Shown: in pieces, positions 17,253 through 26,500 of the stretch
Layout of the letters: every line of letters starts with the position of its first letter
How positions within the stretch are numbered: position 1 is the stretch's first letter
Assembly: GCA_963676355.1 (NCBI GenBank)
Contig: OY781093.1
Span: 2,852,001 to 2,916,000 of the forward strand
Direction: 5' to 3'
DNA length: 64,000 nucleotides
DNA from: JAGLOK01 sp963676355
GTDB taxonomy: Bacteria > Bacillota > Clostridia > Christensenellales > UMGS416
The notes under the pieces: model-generated
Seen by the model: the letters and a program-made list of their open reading frames with translations, nothing else
What the model was told of the DNA's origin: nothing
Databases searched by the model: none
Translations under genes and position numbers: made by a program

Positions 17253-18656
17253 TCACGCCACTTCTTTCTGTATAAGCAAATCTTTTCTTTTTTTCTCATC
17301 TTGCTCTCGAAGCGTTTTGAAAGCTTTAGCAAATACTAAAATCGTCGCCATGGAAACCAAAAAGTCAATCGACGCAGAACCAAGATATACCCACCTTATT
17401 CCAAAAAATCTGGGAAGCGTCAGCATCACCGGAACATACAATACAAGTTGGCGCAAAATACCCATTACGCTTGCCACGTTGCCTTTGTTTATAGACGGGA
17501 AAAATGTCATGGACATAAAGACTGCCGGCAACACCGGTAGAAGCGCCATAAAGACTCTGAAATTGGCTAAATCCATTGAACTAAAAACGGCGTCAGGCAG
17601 CATTGTTGTAAGCAGCCCCTGCGGTATCAGCATCATAAGCAGCCAAAATGGAAGCATCAATATCATTCCGCTCATCACAAAAATCTTTGCGCTTTTTATA
17701 ACGCGTTCATATTTTTGCGCGCCATAATTTATGCCAGCCACAGGCTGCAACGCACGCATCAAGCCAAAAAGCGGCGTAAGCATCAGTGTAAACATCCTAT
17801 ACGTTGCCCCATAAAAAGCAATGTCTGCTGTATTGCCGAAGCCCGAAATCGCATTAAGCACCACAACCGCCTGGACCAGCGACATCACAGCCATGATAAG
17901 TGAAGACATTCCCATAGACATAATGGATTTCAATATTTTTTTATCCCTATAGATTTTAAAAGGATGGGCTTCAAATGAAGCTCTTTTCCCTGAGAAATAT
18001 ATGAGCCCTGCCAATGTATATACCAACATGCCTATATTAGTGCCCCACGCAGCTCCCGCAGCGCCAAGACCCAGTATGCCAACCAATATGAAGTTCGCTA
18101 TTATATTAACCCCAAGTCCTATTCCCATCATAATGGCAGCCGACTTCATCTTGCCTTCGGCACGAACTACCATATTGCAGGCCAATCCATGTACCCAGAA
18201 TATCGAGCCCAGCACCGTTACCCTAAAATATTGAGTGCCTATTATCAGTGCTTGCCCCTCACCTCCCATAAACTTCACAAGAGGTTCAGCAAATATCCAC
18301 GCTAACACACTATATGCGACACTTATAATAAGCGAAAGGTAATTTACATTCCCTAGCATTCTTTTTTGTGTCATATGGTCGCCTGCGCCCAGAGCAATAG
18401 ACAGCGCAGAACCTGCGCCTACCCCTATAAGAGAGCCTATTCCTAGCGTTACCTGGGACAGCGGATATGCGAGAGACACCCCGGCAAGCGCCGTCTCTCC
18501 TACATATCTGCCTACAAAAATAGCATCAAAAACAGTGTTTAGCCCATATAGCACCATCGCCAGAACGGCCGGCCATGACAGCTTAATCATTACCTTCCAC
18601 ATATTTTCGTTTAAAATCATTTGTTTTTGTTTCTCTTTGCTTAAAATATTACCCAT
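17253..18656 (-). CDS. MATE-family cation-coupled efflux pump
   Basis: A 467-residue, twelve-helix protein of the multidrug and toxic compound extrusion family. The N-terminal half begins NMWKVMIKLSWPAVLAMVLYG; GSLIGVGAGSALSIALGAGD near residues 75-94 is the conserved loop. The second half has the usual repeat (MLTPLFGLMRALQPVAGINYGAQ). It exports cationic or hydrophobic compounds by Na+ or H+ coupling. AGGAG lies 7 bases before the ATG. It follows the ECF importer on the same strand with about 100 bases between, so it may be co-regulated. The specific substrate is not predictable. Confidence 0.92.
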   Translation of the reverse strand: MGNILSKEKQKQMILNENMWKVMIKLSWPAVLAMVLYGLNTVFDAIFVGRYVGETALAGVSLAYPLSQVTLGIGSLIGVGAGSALSIALGAGDHMTQKRMLGNVNYLSLIISVAYSVLAWIFAEPLVKFMGGEGQALIIGTQYFRVTVLGSIFWVHGLACNMVVRAEGKMKSAAIMMGIGLGVNIIANFILVGILGLGAAGAAWGTNIGMLVYTLAGLIYFSGKRASFEAHPFKIYRDKKILKSIMSMGMSSLIMAVMSLVQAVVVLNAISGFGNTADIAFYGATYRMFTLMLTPLFGLMRALQPVAGINYGAQKYERVIKSAKIFVMSGMILMLPFWLLMMLIPQGLLTTMLPDAVFSSMDLANFRVFMALLPVLPAVFMSMTFFPSINKGNVASVMGILRQLVLYVPVMLTLPRFFGIRWVYLGSASIDFLVSMATILVFAKAFKTLREQDEKKRKDLLIQKEVA

Positions 18657-18755
18657 GCTTTATCTCCTATATACCTCTTTTATTATTTAAGATCTCCTGT
18701 GATTTAGAAAAATCTTAATTCGATTTAAGTCGATTCTGCTCCATTTAGCCAAAAA

Positions 18756-20222
18756 TTATTTATACGATGTAAAATAATCAACCAATTCTTGCTGACCTTT
18801 TTCATTTAGAGCACCGTGGTTTTTTACTGTCCCGTTTTCAAAGCGTATGACATAATCGCAACAGTTGAGTATCAGCTCTAAATCGTGCGAAATAACAAAC
18901 AGCGTTTTACCTATATCCGAAAGTCTTCGTATGCTTTCCGCCACTTCTTTCATGTGCCTAAGATCCAGTCCGCTGGTAGGCTCATCCAATATTATGATGT
19001 CTTTCTCAGACGCAATAGCGCTCGCTATAGCAACGCGCTGCTTCTGCCCGCCGGACAAAGACATAGGATGTAAATCCTTAATCGGCAAAAGATCAAGCGA
19101 ATCCAGTATCTCCTCGGCTTTTTTCTCATCTTCGTGCTTCATACTGAGAAAAACTTCATCAATAACTTTTTCAGTAAAAAGCTGATGGTTTACATCCTGC
19201 ATTACCATATATGTACGCTTTAGGCGGTCGGAGTTTCCTACATCTTCGCCGCAAATCTCCACCTTGCCCGCACATTTCTTTTCTAATCCGCATAGACATC
19301 TGGCAAAGGTAGACTTCCCTGCACCGTTTTGCCCTACCACCGCTATAACTGAGTTCCACGGTATATCCAAGGAATCAATTCTGACCGAACATGAACTTTT
19401 CGCATAATTAAAACTAAAATCCGAAAAGCTCATACTGCTTCCTCCATATAAATTAGGATTGAAGCACGATTTAAGCCCTTCAAGCGAAAGTGGACGGAGA
19501 CCCATTTCAAGCAATTCTTCCGCACTCAAAGCTAAAATTTCGTCTGCTGAAAGCTCTTGTTCTATGCACCCGTTTTTCATGAATACCGCTTTATCCACAA
19601 GATCTTTTAAATAATAAAGTCTGTGTTCGGCGACTATAACTGTCTTTCCATTATTTTTCCATCGCTCAACCAAGTGCTTTAAATCATTTATCGCAACAGC
19701 ATCAAGATTGGATGAAGGTTCATCCAGAACATATACGTCAGGATATGCCGCAGTTACCGACGCACAAGCAATTTTTTGTTTTTCGCCGCCTGAAAGCTTA
19801 AATATGTTTCGGTTCATCAAGTATTCAATGCGAAAATCCTCAACAGTATGCTCTATGCGCAAAATTATTTCTTTTTCGGGCAATCCCATATTCTCGCACC
19901 CGAAAGCAATTTCGCTTGTAGTATCCACATTGAAAAACTGACTGCGCGGATTCTGAAAAACCGAACCAACTATTTTTGCCGTTTCGTATATAGGCATATC
20001 CACTATGTTCTGTCCGTCTATCAGCACTTCGCCTTCAAGGCTGCCTTCATAATATTCGGGTATCAATCCGTTAATTAACCGTGTAAGCGTGGTTTTGCCA
20101 CACCCGGACTCGCCACACAGCAATACTACTTCGCCTTTTTCTATTTTTAAGTTGATGTTTTGTAAACCGCTCTGATTTTCGCCCTGCTCATATTTAAAAG
20201 ATACGCTTTTAATTTCTACCAT
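18756..20222 (-). CDS. ECF transporter ATPase, fused EcfA1-EcfA2 (two ABC domains)
   Basis: A 488-residue protein with two ABC ATPase domains in tandem. Domain 1 (about 1-235) has GESGCGKTT, LSGGEKQK and VYVLDEPSS. Domain 2 (about 265-480) has GQNGAGKST, LSGGQKQR and IIILDEPTS. Both have H-loop histidines (AEHRLYY and ISHDLEL). It powers an energy-coupling-factor importer together with the T and S components encoded just upstream. A fused A1A2 subunit is typical of dedicated (group I) ECF systems rather than shared modules, so the set probably serves one substrate. Confidence 0.9.
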   Translation of the reverse strand: MVEIKSVSFKYEQGENQSGLQNINLKIEKGEVVLLCGESGCGKTTLTRLINGLIPEYYEGSLEGEVLIDGQNIVDMPIYETAKIVGSVFQNPRSQFFNVDTTSEIAFGCENMGLPEKEIILRIEHTVEDFRIEYLMNRNIFKLSGGEKQKIACASVTAAYPDVYVLDEPSSNLDAVAINDLKHLVERWKNNGKTVIVAEHRLYYLKDLVDKAVFMKNGCIEQELSADEILALSAEELLEMGLRPLSLEGLKSCFNPNLYGGSSMSFSDFSFNYAKSSCSVRIDSLDIPWNSVIAVVGQNGAGKSTFARCLCGLEKKCAGKVEICGEDVGNSDRLKRTYMVMQDVNHQLFTEKVIDEVFLSMKHEDEKKAEEILDSLDLLPIKDLHPMSLSGGQKQRVAIASAIASEKDIIILDEPTSGLDLRHMKEVAESIRRLSDIGKTLFVISHDLELILNCCDYVIRFENGTVKNHGALNEKGQQELVDYFTSYK

Positions 20223-20232
20223 AGCATCTCCG

Positions 20233-20949
20233 TTACAAACAAAGGAACGCTAAAAACGCAGCCACAGCTAATGTTATCATCACCGCATCGGCGAATTTGA
20301 AACCAATTTTGCATATATTTGTCCTTTTTACTGGGCTTCCGAGACCTCGCGTAAGCGAAGCCGCCGAAAGCTCATCCCCGATTTTAACCGAGCACATAAG
20401 CATGGGCACCAGTCGGTATTCAAGCGCTGCCATAGGGTTTTTAAATGTATTTATCCCCCGTATTCCACGCATTCTCATAGCATCGCTTATAGAGCGTGCT
20501 TCTTCATGAACCGTCGGAAAGAATCGAAACATAACTGACAATGGTATTATAATCTTACTGGATAAACGCATCCGTTCCATAGCACCTATAAATTCACTCA
20601 CTGTCGTAGTCGTCACCAAATAATATCCCATAATCAATACCGGTGCCATGCGATAGAGCATTCCCGCAACCATTACAATTACTATATTCAATGCACCATG
20701 TGTGATGGGCACGATATATTCATTAGCCATAGCCGAGGCGATATAAGCCACTGCGCTTACAGCCGCCGCTTTTGGCTTTCCGCTTAGCATAAGCAAAGCT
20801 ATCGGGATAGTGCTTAGAGCAATCATAATATATAAGCCTGAAGCCCTAAAAACAGTTATATTCACAATCAGCATCAGTAATAACTTTGTCCTAGGGTCTA
20901 GATTAAAGCGCACATTGGTTTTTACGCTTTGAATAAGCTCGCTTTGCAT
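20233..20949 (-). CDS. ECF transporter transmembrane component EcfT
   Basis: A 238-residue membrane protein of the CbiQ/EcfT family. The segment VRFNLDPRTKLLLMLIVNI near residue 12 is the typical start, and the two coupling motifs are MRMRGIRG near residue 155 and LTRGLG near residue 205, each with the Arg-Gly core that contacts the ATPases. It lies between the S and A genes; its ATG shares one base with the S stop (TGATG). It links ATP hydrolysis to toppling of the S component in the membrane. Confidence 0.9.
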   Translation of the reverse strand: MQSELIQSVKTNVRFNLDPRTKLLLMLIVNITVFRASGLYIMIALSTIPIALLMLSGKPKAAAVSAVAYIASAMANEYIVPITHGALNIVIVMVAGMLYRMAPVLIMGYYLVTTTTVSEFIGAMERMRLSSKIIIPLSVMFRFFPTVHEEARSISDAMRMRGIRGINTFKNPMAALEYRLVPMLMCSVKIGDELSAASLTRGLGSPVKRTNICKIGFKFADAVMITLAVAAFLAFLCL

Positions 20950-21530
20950 CAGTATATTCCCGCTTTCTCAAAGTGTTTACGCAAAACAGCCTTGCCAAGG
21001 AATGCGCCCGCTATTCCAGCCACAAACGCCACTACAACCACAACCACTGCCAGCCAATTAGGTGTCAAAGCAAGAATTTGGTTAGTATATTCATCACCCA
21101 TATTAACCCTAATATATTCAAAGTAGCTCTCTCTCATAAGCCACATGGGGAGCATAGCTCCTACCATCCAGATGCCAAATACACCAGATCCAATAATAGT
21201 GTTTTTCATGCTCTTATATCTGCCGGCCTTAAAAATAAGATCGCCAAGCAGTCCGAATACAGCTCCTGTTAAAACCGGAACCCATGTATGTCCCGTCGCA
21301 AACATTAAAAACCCAAGTAAAATGCCCATAATAGTCACCATGCCGAATTTCTTGGTTTTGGACAAAAAAAGCATAAAAGGTATACCTGTAATAAGCGGAA
21401 TGAATATTGGCAGCATGACAAACAGAATAGGAATATATCCCACCATCGCGCTCGCGAAGAATATAATGTAATATATCGCTGTAAAAATACCAATTCGTAT
21501 TAAATCTTTTACCTGTATTTTCTCTTTCAT
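20949..21530 (-). CDS. ECF transporter S component, MptD-like family
   Basis: A 193-residue membrane protein with about six helices. It resembles the MptD-type putative S components (TIGR02185-like), a group named from methanogens and common near AraC regulators and ABC exporters in anaerobes. Features are the N-terminal IQVKDLIRIGIFTAIYYIIF and GLLGDLIFKAGRYKS near residue 100. The ATG at 21530 follows GGAGG, and a perfect 8-bp inverted repeat lies just upstream (21551-21570). The substrate is not established for the family; the iron-like operator and neighbours suggest a metal-linked or tetrapyrrole compound, as inference only. Confidence 0.78.
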   Translation of the reverse strand: MKEKIQVKDLIRIGIFTAIYYIIFFASAMVGYIPILFVMLPIFIPLITGIPFMLFLSKTKKFGMVTIMGILLGFLMFATGHTWVPVLTGAVFGLLGDLIFKAGRYKSMKNTIIGSGVFGIWMVGAMLPMWLMRESYFEYIRVNMGDEYTNQILALTPNWLAVVVVVVAFVAGIAGAFLGKAVLRKHFEKAGIY

Positions 21531-21550
21531 AATAACCTCCGATAAATTTA

Positions 21551-21570
21551 AAGTTAGCATTAGCTAACTT
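21551..21570. promoter_or_regulatory. Perfect inverted repeat, operator candidate of the ECF operon
   Basis: AAGTTAGC-ATTA-GCTAACTT has 8-bp arms with a 4-base spacer. It sits between the intergenic region and the ribosome site of the S-component gene. The core TTAGC-N4-GCTAA recurs twice upstream of the flavodoxin gene. Confidence 0.75.
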
Positions 21571-21667
21571 ATTTTTCTAATAAAAGGCGCCCAACGACAC
21601 CATTCTTGATATATTCTATCAAATAAAGATTATATTATCTGCTCCATTCAGACGAAAAACACTCCAT

Positions 21668-22627
21668 TCAGACAAGTGTTTTTCTATATTCCATAGGTGG
21701 CATTCCCATGACTTTTCTGAATGCCGCCGAAAACTTACTGGGATTGCTATAACCCACATCCGCCGCAATAGTTGTGATGCTTTGACTGGTTTTTTGCAGC
21801 ATATAAGCTGCGGTTTGCATCCTGTATTCACGCAAATAGGAATATATGGACGTTCCATAGATTCCCTTAAAGCAGTTTTTCATAGATGTAAGCGGAATGC
21901 AAAATTTCTCAGACAATTCATTAAGCGTATAGTGACTTTCTACATTTTCGACTAAAAAATTCGCCATCTCTTTTGTGTTTTTCACATGAGCTTTTGAAAA
22001 ATAAGGGTGTTCTTTGTCTCCTATGGGAAGCTCGACTTCACTTAAAAACAAAATAAGTTCCAAAACCTTTATTTTTAGATACGGTATACGGGTTTTATCC
22101 GAAATATCATACAAATCATAAAAAATACGCTGGACAGAATCCGATGCCCGCATGATAAACGGCTTATCTGCGGAGCAGAATTTAGCTTTAAAATCGGTTA
22201 AGTCCACCGGTATACCGCCCAATATCTTCTCAAGCGTTTTTCTTGCTTCATGTATATATATGCAGATGGTAATTCCGTGGTAATGACTTAAAGGAAAGCT
22301 GAATTTACCGCTATGAAGCTTCTTGTCAGTAATCTGCAGATCCCCTTCTTGCATATATAGATAAGAGCCTTTGTTGAATTCCCATTCTATCCTTCCCTCT
22401 CGACAATGGTCTATGCAAACCATATCAGCTTTTGCATTTATACAGGACAGGCAGCTTTGCATATGAAAATCATTATACATCAAATCTATTCCGGGCAGCA
22501 CATGAAAGCAGGTCATCACACCTTCCCCTGTCTCATCTTTCATCTTATATATCGATATTGCCTCATCTGCGCTTATCTTATATACATTATTTCCGAAATT
22601 TATTTTTTGATCAATTGATACTGCCAT
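21668..22627 (-). CDS. AraC-family transcriptional regulator (YbtA/PchR-like)
   Basis: A 319-residue regulator. The C-terminal AraC DNA-binding domain has two helix-turn-helix units: YTLNELSEKFCIPLTSMKNC near residue 235 and ITTIAADVGYSNPSKFSAAF near residue 285, followed by GMPPMEYRK. The N-terminal part is ligand-sensing and has several cysteines (QSCLSCINAKADMVCIDHC), which could bind metal. The ATG at 22627 was chosen because the longer frame overlaps the preceding ABC gene. It follows an exporter pair and precedes the ECF operon, the arrangement seen for siderophore-responsive activators. Confidence 0.85.
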   Translation of the reverse strand: MAVSIDQKINFGNNVYKISADEAISIYKMKDETGEGVMTCFHVLPGIDLMYNDFHMQSCLSCINAKADMVCIDHCREGRIEWEFNKGSYLYMQEGDLQITDKKLHSGKFSFPLSHYHGITICIYIHEARKTLEKILGGIPVDLTDFKAKFCSADKPFIMRASDSVQRIFYDLYDISDKTRIPYLKIKVLELILFLSEVELPIGDKEHPYFSKAHVKNTKEMANFLVENVESHYTLNELSEKFCIPLTSMKNCFKGIYGTSIYSYLREYRMQTAAYMLQKTSQSITTIAADVGYSNPSKFSAAFRKVMGMPPMEYRKTLV

Positions 22628-22710
22628 TTTTATCTTTGTCCCTATTTTATACAACGAAAATATGCAATGGGCAAAAGTACATTTTCGATGATTTACCGCA
22701 ATCCATAAGA

Positions 22711-24369
22711 TTACTTTTCCGCACTGAATTCTATAATATTCTCGCATATCGATGATGTGGATTTTCTGTGAGAAACCAAAACTACCGTCTTTTCACGGCA
22801 ATAGTCTCTCAGGCTTTTTAAAATCTGGGCTTCGTTTAGTGAGTCAAGATTGCTGGTAGGCTCGTCTAAAAGCAACATTTCGCTGTCTTTAAAGAAAGCT
22901 CTCGCTAGTGCGATTCTTTGCTTTTCTCCCATGGACAGGCGCTCCCCAAGCTCGCCCGCTCGCGTTTGATATCCCTCTGGAAGACTGCTTATAAATCCAT
23001 GTATCGAAGCCTTCTTTGCCGCTTCATGGACTTTTTGAATATCCTTTTTATCATCCCCCATACGAATATTATTTTCCAATGTATCATCGAAAAGCATGTT
23101 TTCCTGTGCCATAAAAGTCTGCTTTTTGCGCAATACCTGCGTTGGCATTTGTCTGACATCGCACTCAGATATCGCTATACTGCCTTCATCTACATCGTAG
23201 AAACGCATCATAAGCTTAAGAGCCGTGCTCTTCCCTGATCCGCTAGGGCCAACAAATCCTGTTATATTATTCTCCCTTATTTTTTTATTAAAATTACGAA
23301 TTATATTTTCTTTGCGCCCCGGATACGAAAAAGCAGCATTGACGTATTCAACACACCCGCCTTCAGTTTCCATCAATCCGCCAACCTCATTAACCCTAGG
23401 CTTTTCATCCAATAGTTCAAATACGCGCCTTGCACTTGCCAGCATAGAAGCCAGCGTTGTAGACAGCGCGGAAAGTGCCAGCACTGGTCCAAAAGACGAA
23501 ACTAAAATAACCGCTGCGATTATAGCTTCAGAAGCACTTGCATTTCCATTTTTAACAAGCGCTGCGCCAATAAAAAATACAGCAAAAAAAGAAAGTGTCA
23601 CAACCAGTCCGCCAACTGCATGCGCCAAGCCTTCATTTCTTTTCAATTCCTTTTCAGATTCAGCCATGCGAGAAGATGCCTCATCTATTTCAGCTCCTCT
23701 TCTTTTCTGCGCGCCGAAAAATGCTATTTCAGCTATTCCTCTTAATGAATCCAGAAAAAATGCTCCTGATTTGCCCAACTCAGCACGGTATCTGGTTCCT
23801 GAACCATCAGACATCTTTTTTACTATAAACGGCATGATTACTCCGGCTATTATATATGCCAGCACACCAACTAAACCAAATAGCCAATGCATTTTAAACA
23901 ATACCGTCGCATATATGACTGAAGCTAAAAAAGCTATCGCAACAGGAGCTATAGTATGAGCATAAAAGGTCTCCAATAGCTCTATATCCGCAGTAATCAC
24001 AGAAATAATATCGCCTTTTGAAGTACCATCTAGCTTAGCAGGCGCCAAAAGCCTTAGTTTAGCAAATACTTTATCACGCAGCGAAGCCAATATCTTAAAT
24101 GCGATATAATGTCCCGAAAGCTGCTCTGAATATCTTAACAGTCCTCGCAAGACCGCCGATAAAGCAATAATCAGAAATATCGTTCGTAAATCGATTTGAA
24201 ATACTGCGCCCATGATTTCTAAGCCGCCTACTACAGTGAAAATAGGGATGGCAGCCGCTGCAAAATAGCCTCCCAAACCACACAATATCGTTAAAACCAT
24301 CATGTATTTAAGCGAACCAAGCTCGGACATCATTCTCTTTATTATACCTAAATCTAAGCTTTTCTTCAT
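22711..24369 (-). CDS. ABC exporter half-transporter with degenerate signature (CydC-like)
   Basis: A 552-residue half-transporter, with a six-helix domain to about residue 315 and then an ATPase. Walker A is GPSGSGKST, Walker B is LLLDEPTSN and the H-loop is in VLVSHRKS. The signature reads LSMGEKQR rather than LSGGQ, so this subunit contributes a non-canonical site, as in asymmetric heterodimeric exporters. The first helices and KMHWLFGLVGVLAYIIAG resemble CydC/IrtB proteins. It overlaps its partner (24366) by 4 bases (ATGA). It lies between that partner and the AraC gene. Confidence 0.85.
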   Translation of the reverse strand: MKKSLDLGIIKRMMSELGSLKYMMVLTILCGLGGYFAAAAIPIFTVVGGLEIMGAVFQIDLRTIFLIIALSAVLRGLLRYSEQLSGHYIAFKILASLRDKVFAKLRLLAPAKLDGTSKGDIISVITADIELLETFYAHTIAPVAIAFLASVIYATVLFKMHWLFGLVGVLAYIIAGVIMPFIVKKMSDGSGTRYRAELGKSGAFFLDSLRGIAEIAFFGAQKRRGAEIDEASSRMAESEKELKRNEGLAHAVGGLVVTLSFFAVFFIGAALVKNGNASASEAIIAAVILVSSFGPVLALSALSTTLASMLASARRVFELLDEKPRVNEVGGLMETEGGCVEYVNAAFSYPGRKENIIRNFNKKIRENNITGFVGPSGSGKSTALKLMMRFYDVDEGSIAISECDVRQMPTQVLRKKQTFMAQENMLFDDTLENNIRMGDDKKDIQKVHEAAKKASIHGFISSLPEGYQTRAGELGERLSMGEKQRIALARAFFKDSEMLLLDEPTSNLDSLNEAQILKSLRDYCREKTVVLVSHRKSTSSICENIIEFSAEK

Positions 24370-26090
24370 AACGTATGCTCCCTGATTTCTTCCAATTCAC
24401 TCTGAACGCTCCACATATTTTTATATATTCCCCCAGATTCAATCAACTCAAAATGTGATCCTTTTTGCTCAATTTTGCCCTCCGACATCACATAGATGCA
24501 GTCAGCATCCCGCACATTCAAAAGCCTGTGAGAAATAATTATAATAGTCTTTTTGTTCTTTAGAGATTTTATCGCTTTCCATATCATTTCCTCGCTCTCA
24601 CTGTCTATATTGGATGTAGCCTCATCAAATACAAAGACAGGTTTATCCGCCAAAAACAGCCGTGCCAAAGCCAGCCTTTGCCTTTGCCCTCCCGAAAGCA
24701 TGTGCCCTCCCTCACCTACACTGGTGTCTAATCCAAACTCCGAGTTTTCCACAAAAAGCCTAAGATTCGCTTTTTCTAGCGCAAGATACATTTCCTTTTC
24801 ATCAGCATTCGGGTTTGCCAGCAAAAGGTTGTCGCGTATAGTATTTGCAAAAATATAGCTGTTTGAAGATAAAAATCCTACATTTTCTGCAATCCAACGG
24901 TCTTCAATGTCTTTTATGTCCAGTCCGTTCAATCGAACGGTACCTTCGCATGCAATCCGTGATTTCGTAAAAAGTGCGGCAAGAGTGCTTTTGCCGCATC
25001 CGCTTTCTCCCACTATTGCAATATAATCATTTTTATTAACGGCAACATCTATATAATCAAGTGCTCTTACACCTTCTTCATATTCAAAGCACGCGTCACA
25101 AATCTCTATGGTGTCTATATGGCTAATCTTTGTATCGCCTCCTGTGTTTTCCGGAATATCCAGCACATAAAATATTTTGTCCGATACTGCCATAGCCCCG
25201 GTTGCTACATGAAAAAATGAGCCCAGCATTCTAAGCGGCAAAAAGAATTCCGCCGCCAGCAAAGCAACAATAACAAGCTCTCCAAGTGTTATCGCGCCAC
25301 TGCGATATTCCAGCAATGCAATAATCCCGCCTATAGCTGCACCGCCATATGCCAAAACATCCATTATTGTTATCGAATTTAATTGCAGTGACAAAACCTT
25401 CATTGTAATCTGACGAAACTTTTCAGCTTTCTCATTCATTTCGCGGTGTTTTTTCCCATCCGCTCCAAAAAGCTTTAATTCAGTAAGCCCCTGAAGGTTT
25501 TCAAGAAATGTATCCCCAAGGTTAGTGTATACATTCCAATGCTTTTTCATTGCTTTTTTTGCAGTTTTCATAAAGATAACGATAGAGATAGGAATCAACG
25601 GAACACAAACAAGAAGCACCAATGCCGCCTTTAAAGAAATAAACGACATGAAAGCAAAAAGTGTAACGGGAGCCAATAATGCATAAAAAAGCTGTGGAAT
25701 ATACCTCCCGAAATAGCTATCCAACGACTCTATTCCCTCTCCGGCAGTCTGTACAATCCCAGCAGTTGATATATACATATTATAAGAAGTGCCTAATGAT
25801 ATTAATTTATCATAGACTTTTTTTCTTAGATTCTTCTTTGCGCGCGCAGCAGCGGTGTGCGAAAACCGTGGTGCCAAAAGCTCGGCAAGAAAACGTATAG
25901 CAACATACATAAGCACAAATAAAAATATACTTAACCCGATATTATCATCAAGCATAGTTTTATCGACAACACGTCCGATAGTCCAAAAAATTCCTACGCC
26001 ACACAGGAGCGATATCCACTTCGCCAGCACTGTAAACGCAATATACTTTCTACTTTTCCCACAAAGCCTCATCAATCTCTTGCTTATCAT
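24366..26090 (-). CDS. ABC exporter half-transporter (CydD/IrtA-like), partner of 22711 gene
   Basis: A 574-residue half-transporter with a canonical ATPase: Walker A GESGCGKST, signature LSGGQRQR, Walker B VFVFDEATSN and H-loop IIISHRLLN. The membrane domain spans about residues 15-300, with the PQLFYALLAPVTLFAFM segment in the CydD/IrtA style. The start at 26090 lies 40 bases inside the end of the YbaN-like gene, so the genes are translationally coupled. Together with the next gene it forms an exporter or siderophore-importing exporter-fold pair. The substrate is unknown. Confidence 0.85.
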   Translation of the reverse strand: MISKRLMRLCGKSRKYIAFTVLAKWISLLCGVGIFWTIGRVVDKTMLDDNIGLSIFLFVLMYVAIRFLAELLAPRFSHTAAARAKKNLRKKVYDKLISLGTSYNMYISTAGIVQTAGEGIESLDSYFGRYIPQLFYALLAPVTLFAFMSFISLKAALVLLVCVPLIPISIVIFMKTAKKAMKKHWNVYTNLGDTFLENLQGLTELKLFGADGKKHREMNEKAEKFRQITMKVLSLQLNSITIMDVLAYGGAAIGGIIALLEYRSGAITLGELVIVALLAAEFFLPLRMLGSFFHVATGAMAVSDKIFYVLDIPENTGGDTKISHIDTIEICDACFEYEEGVRALDYIDVAVNKNDYIAIVGESGCGKSTLAALFTKSRIACEGTVRLNGLDIKDIEDRWIAENVGFLSSNSYIFANTIRDNLLLANPNADEKEMYLALEKANLRLFVENSEFGLDTSVGEGGHMLSGGQRQRLALARLFLADKPVFVFDEATSNIDSESEEMIWKAIKSLKNKKTIIIISHRLLNVRDADCIYVMSEGKIEQKGSHFELIESGGIYKNMWSVQSELEEIREHTL

Positions 26091-26463
26091 TAATTGAACC
26101 TATCTCCTTAATTGTTTTGATTTTTATAAACACAATAGTTTTTAAAGCCAATAACGCAACAATCGCAACGCGCATAGCTAATATATCTTTCAAAAAAAAC
26201 AAAGTAAGCAGCATAATATATACAGGAATCAATATGCAAAGCTTAGCTTTCAGCGTCATTCCTTTTTGTTCTTTAAATCTTAAAACGTGCTTTTTATATA
26301 CTTTTGTGCTTTTAAACCATTTGTCTAGCTTTTCTGAGCTTTTCATAAAGCAAAAAGAGGCTACAAGGAAAAAAGGCACCGTAGGCAGTATAGGAAGAAC
26401 AATCCCAACACTTCCTATTCCAAAACAGAGTAAACCGACAACTAGATATACAACCTTTTTCAC
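26050..26463 (-). CDS. YbaN-family inner membrane protein (DUF454)
   Basis: A small membrane protein of about 137 residues. Near the start the segment LGLLCFGIGSVGIVLPILPTVPFF-like block (GIVLPILPTVPFFLVASFCF) is the DUF454/YbaN signature, followed by the conserved FMKSSEKLDKWF. Two or three helices are evident and no function is established for the family. AGGAGG runs directly into an ATG at 26469, too close for use; a GTG at 26463 is spaced six bases and was chosen. It lies between flavodoxin and the ABC pair in the operon. Its end overlaps the ABC start by 41 bases. Confidence 0.8.
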   Translation of the reverse strand: MKKVVYLVVGLLCFGIGSVGIVLPILPTVPFFLVASFCFMKSSEKLDKWFKSTKVYKKHVLRFKEQKGMTLKAKLCILIPVYIMLLTLFFLKDILAMRVAIVALLALKTIVFIKIKTIKEIGSINDKQEIDEALWEK

Positions 26464-26500
26464 ATTCATCCTCCTGATTCTTCCATACAGCACAAAAGTG

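Noticed and set aside
23225..23959. Long plus-strand open frame (244 codons) opposite the ABC exporter gene
   Set aside because: It is antisense to a clear ABC half-transporter, has no ribosome site, and its Ser/Pro/Thr-rich composition is what a reversed hydrophobic gene gives.
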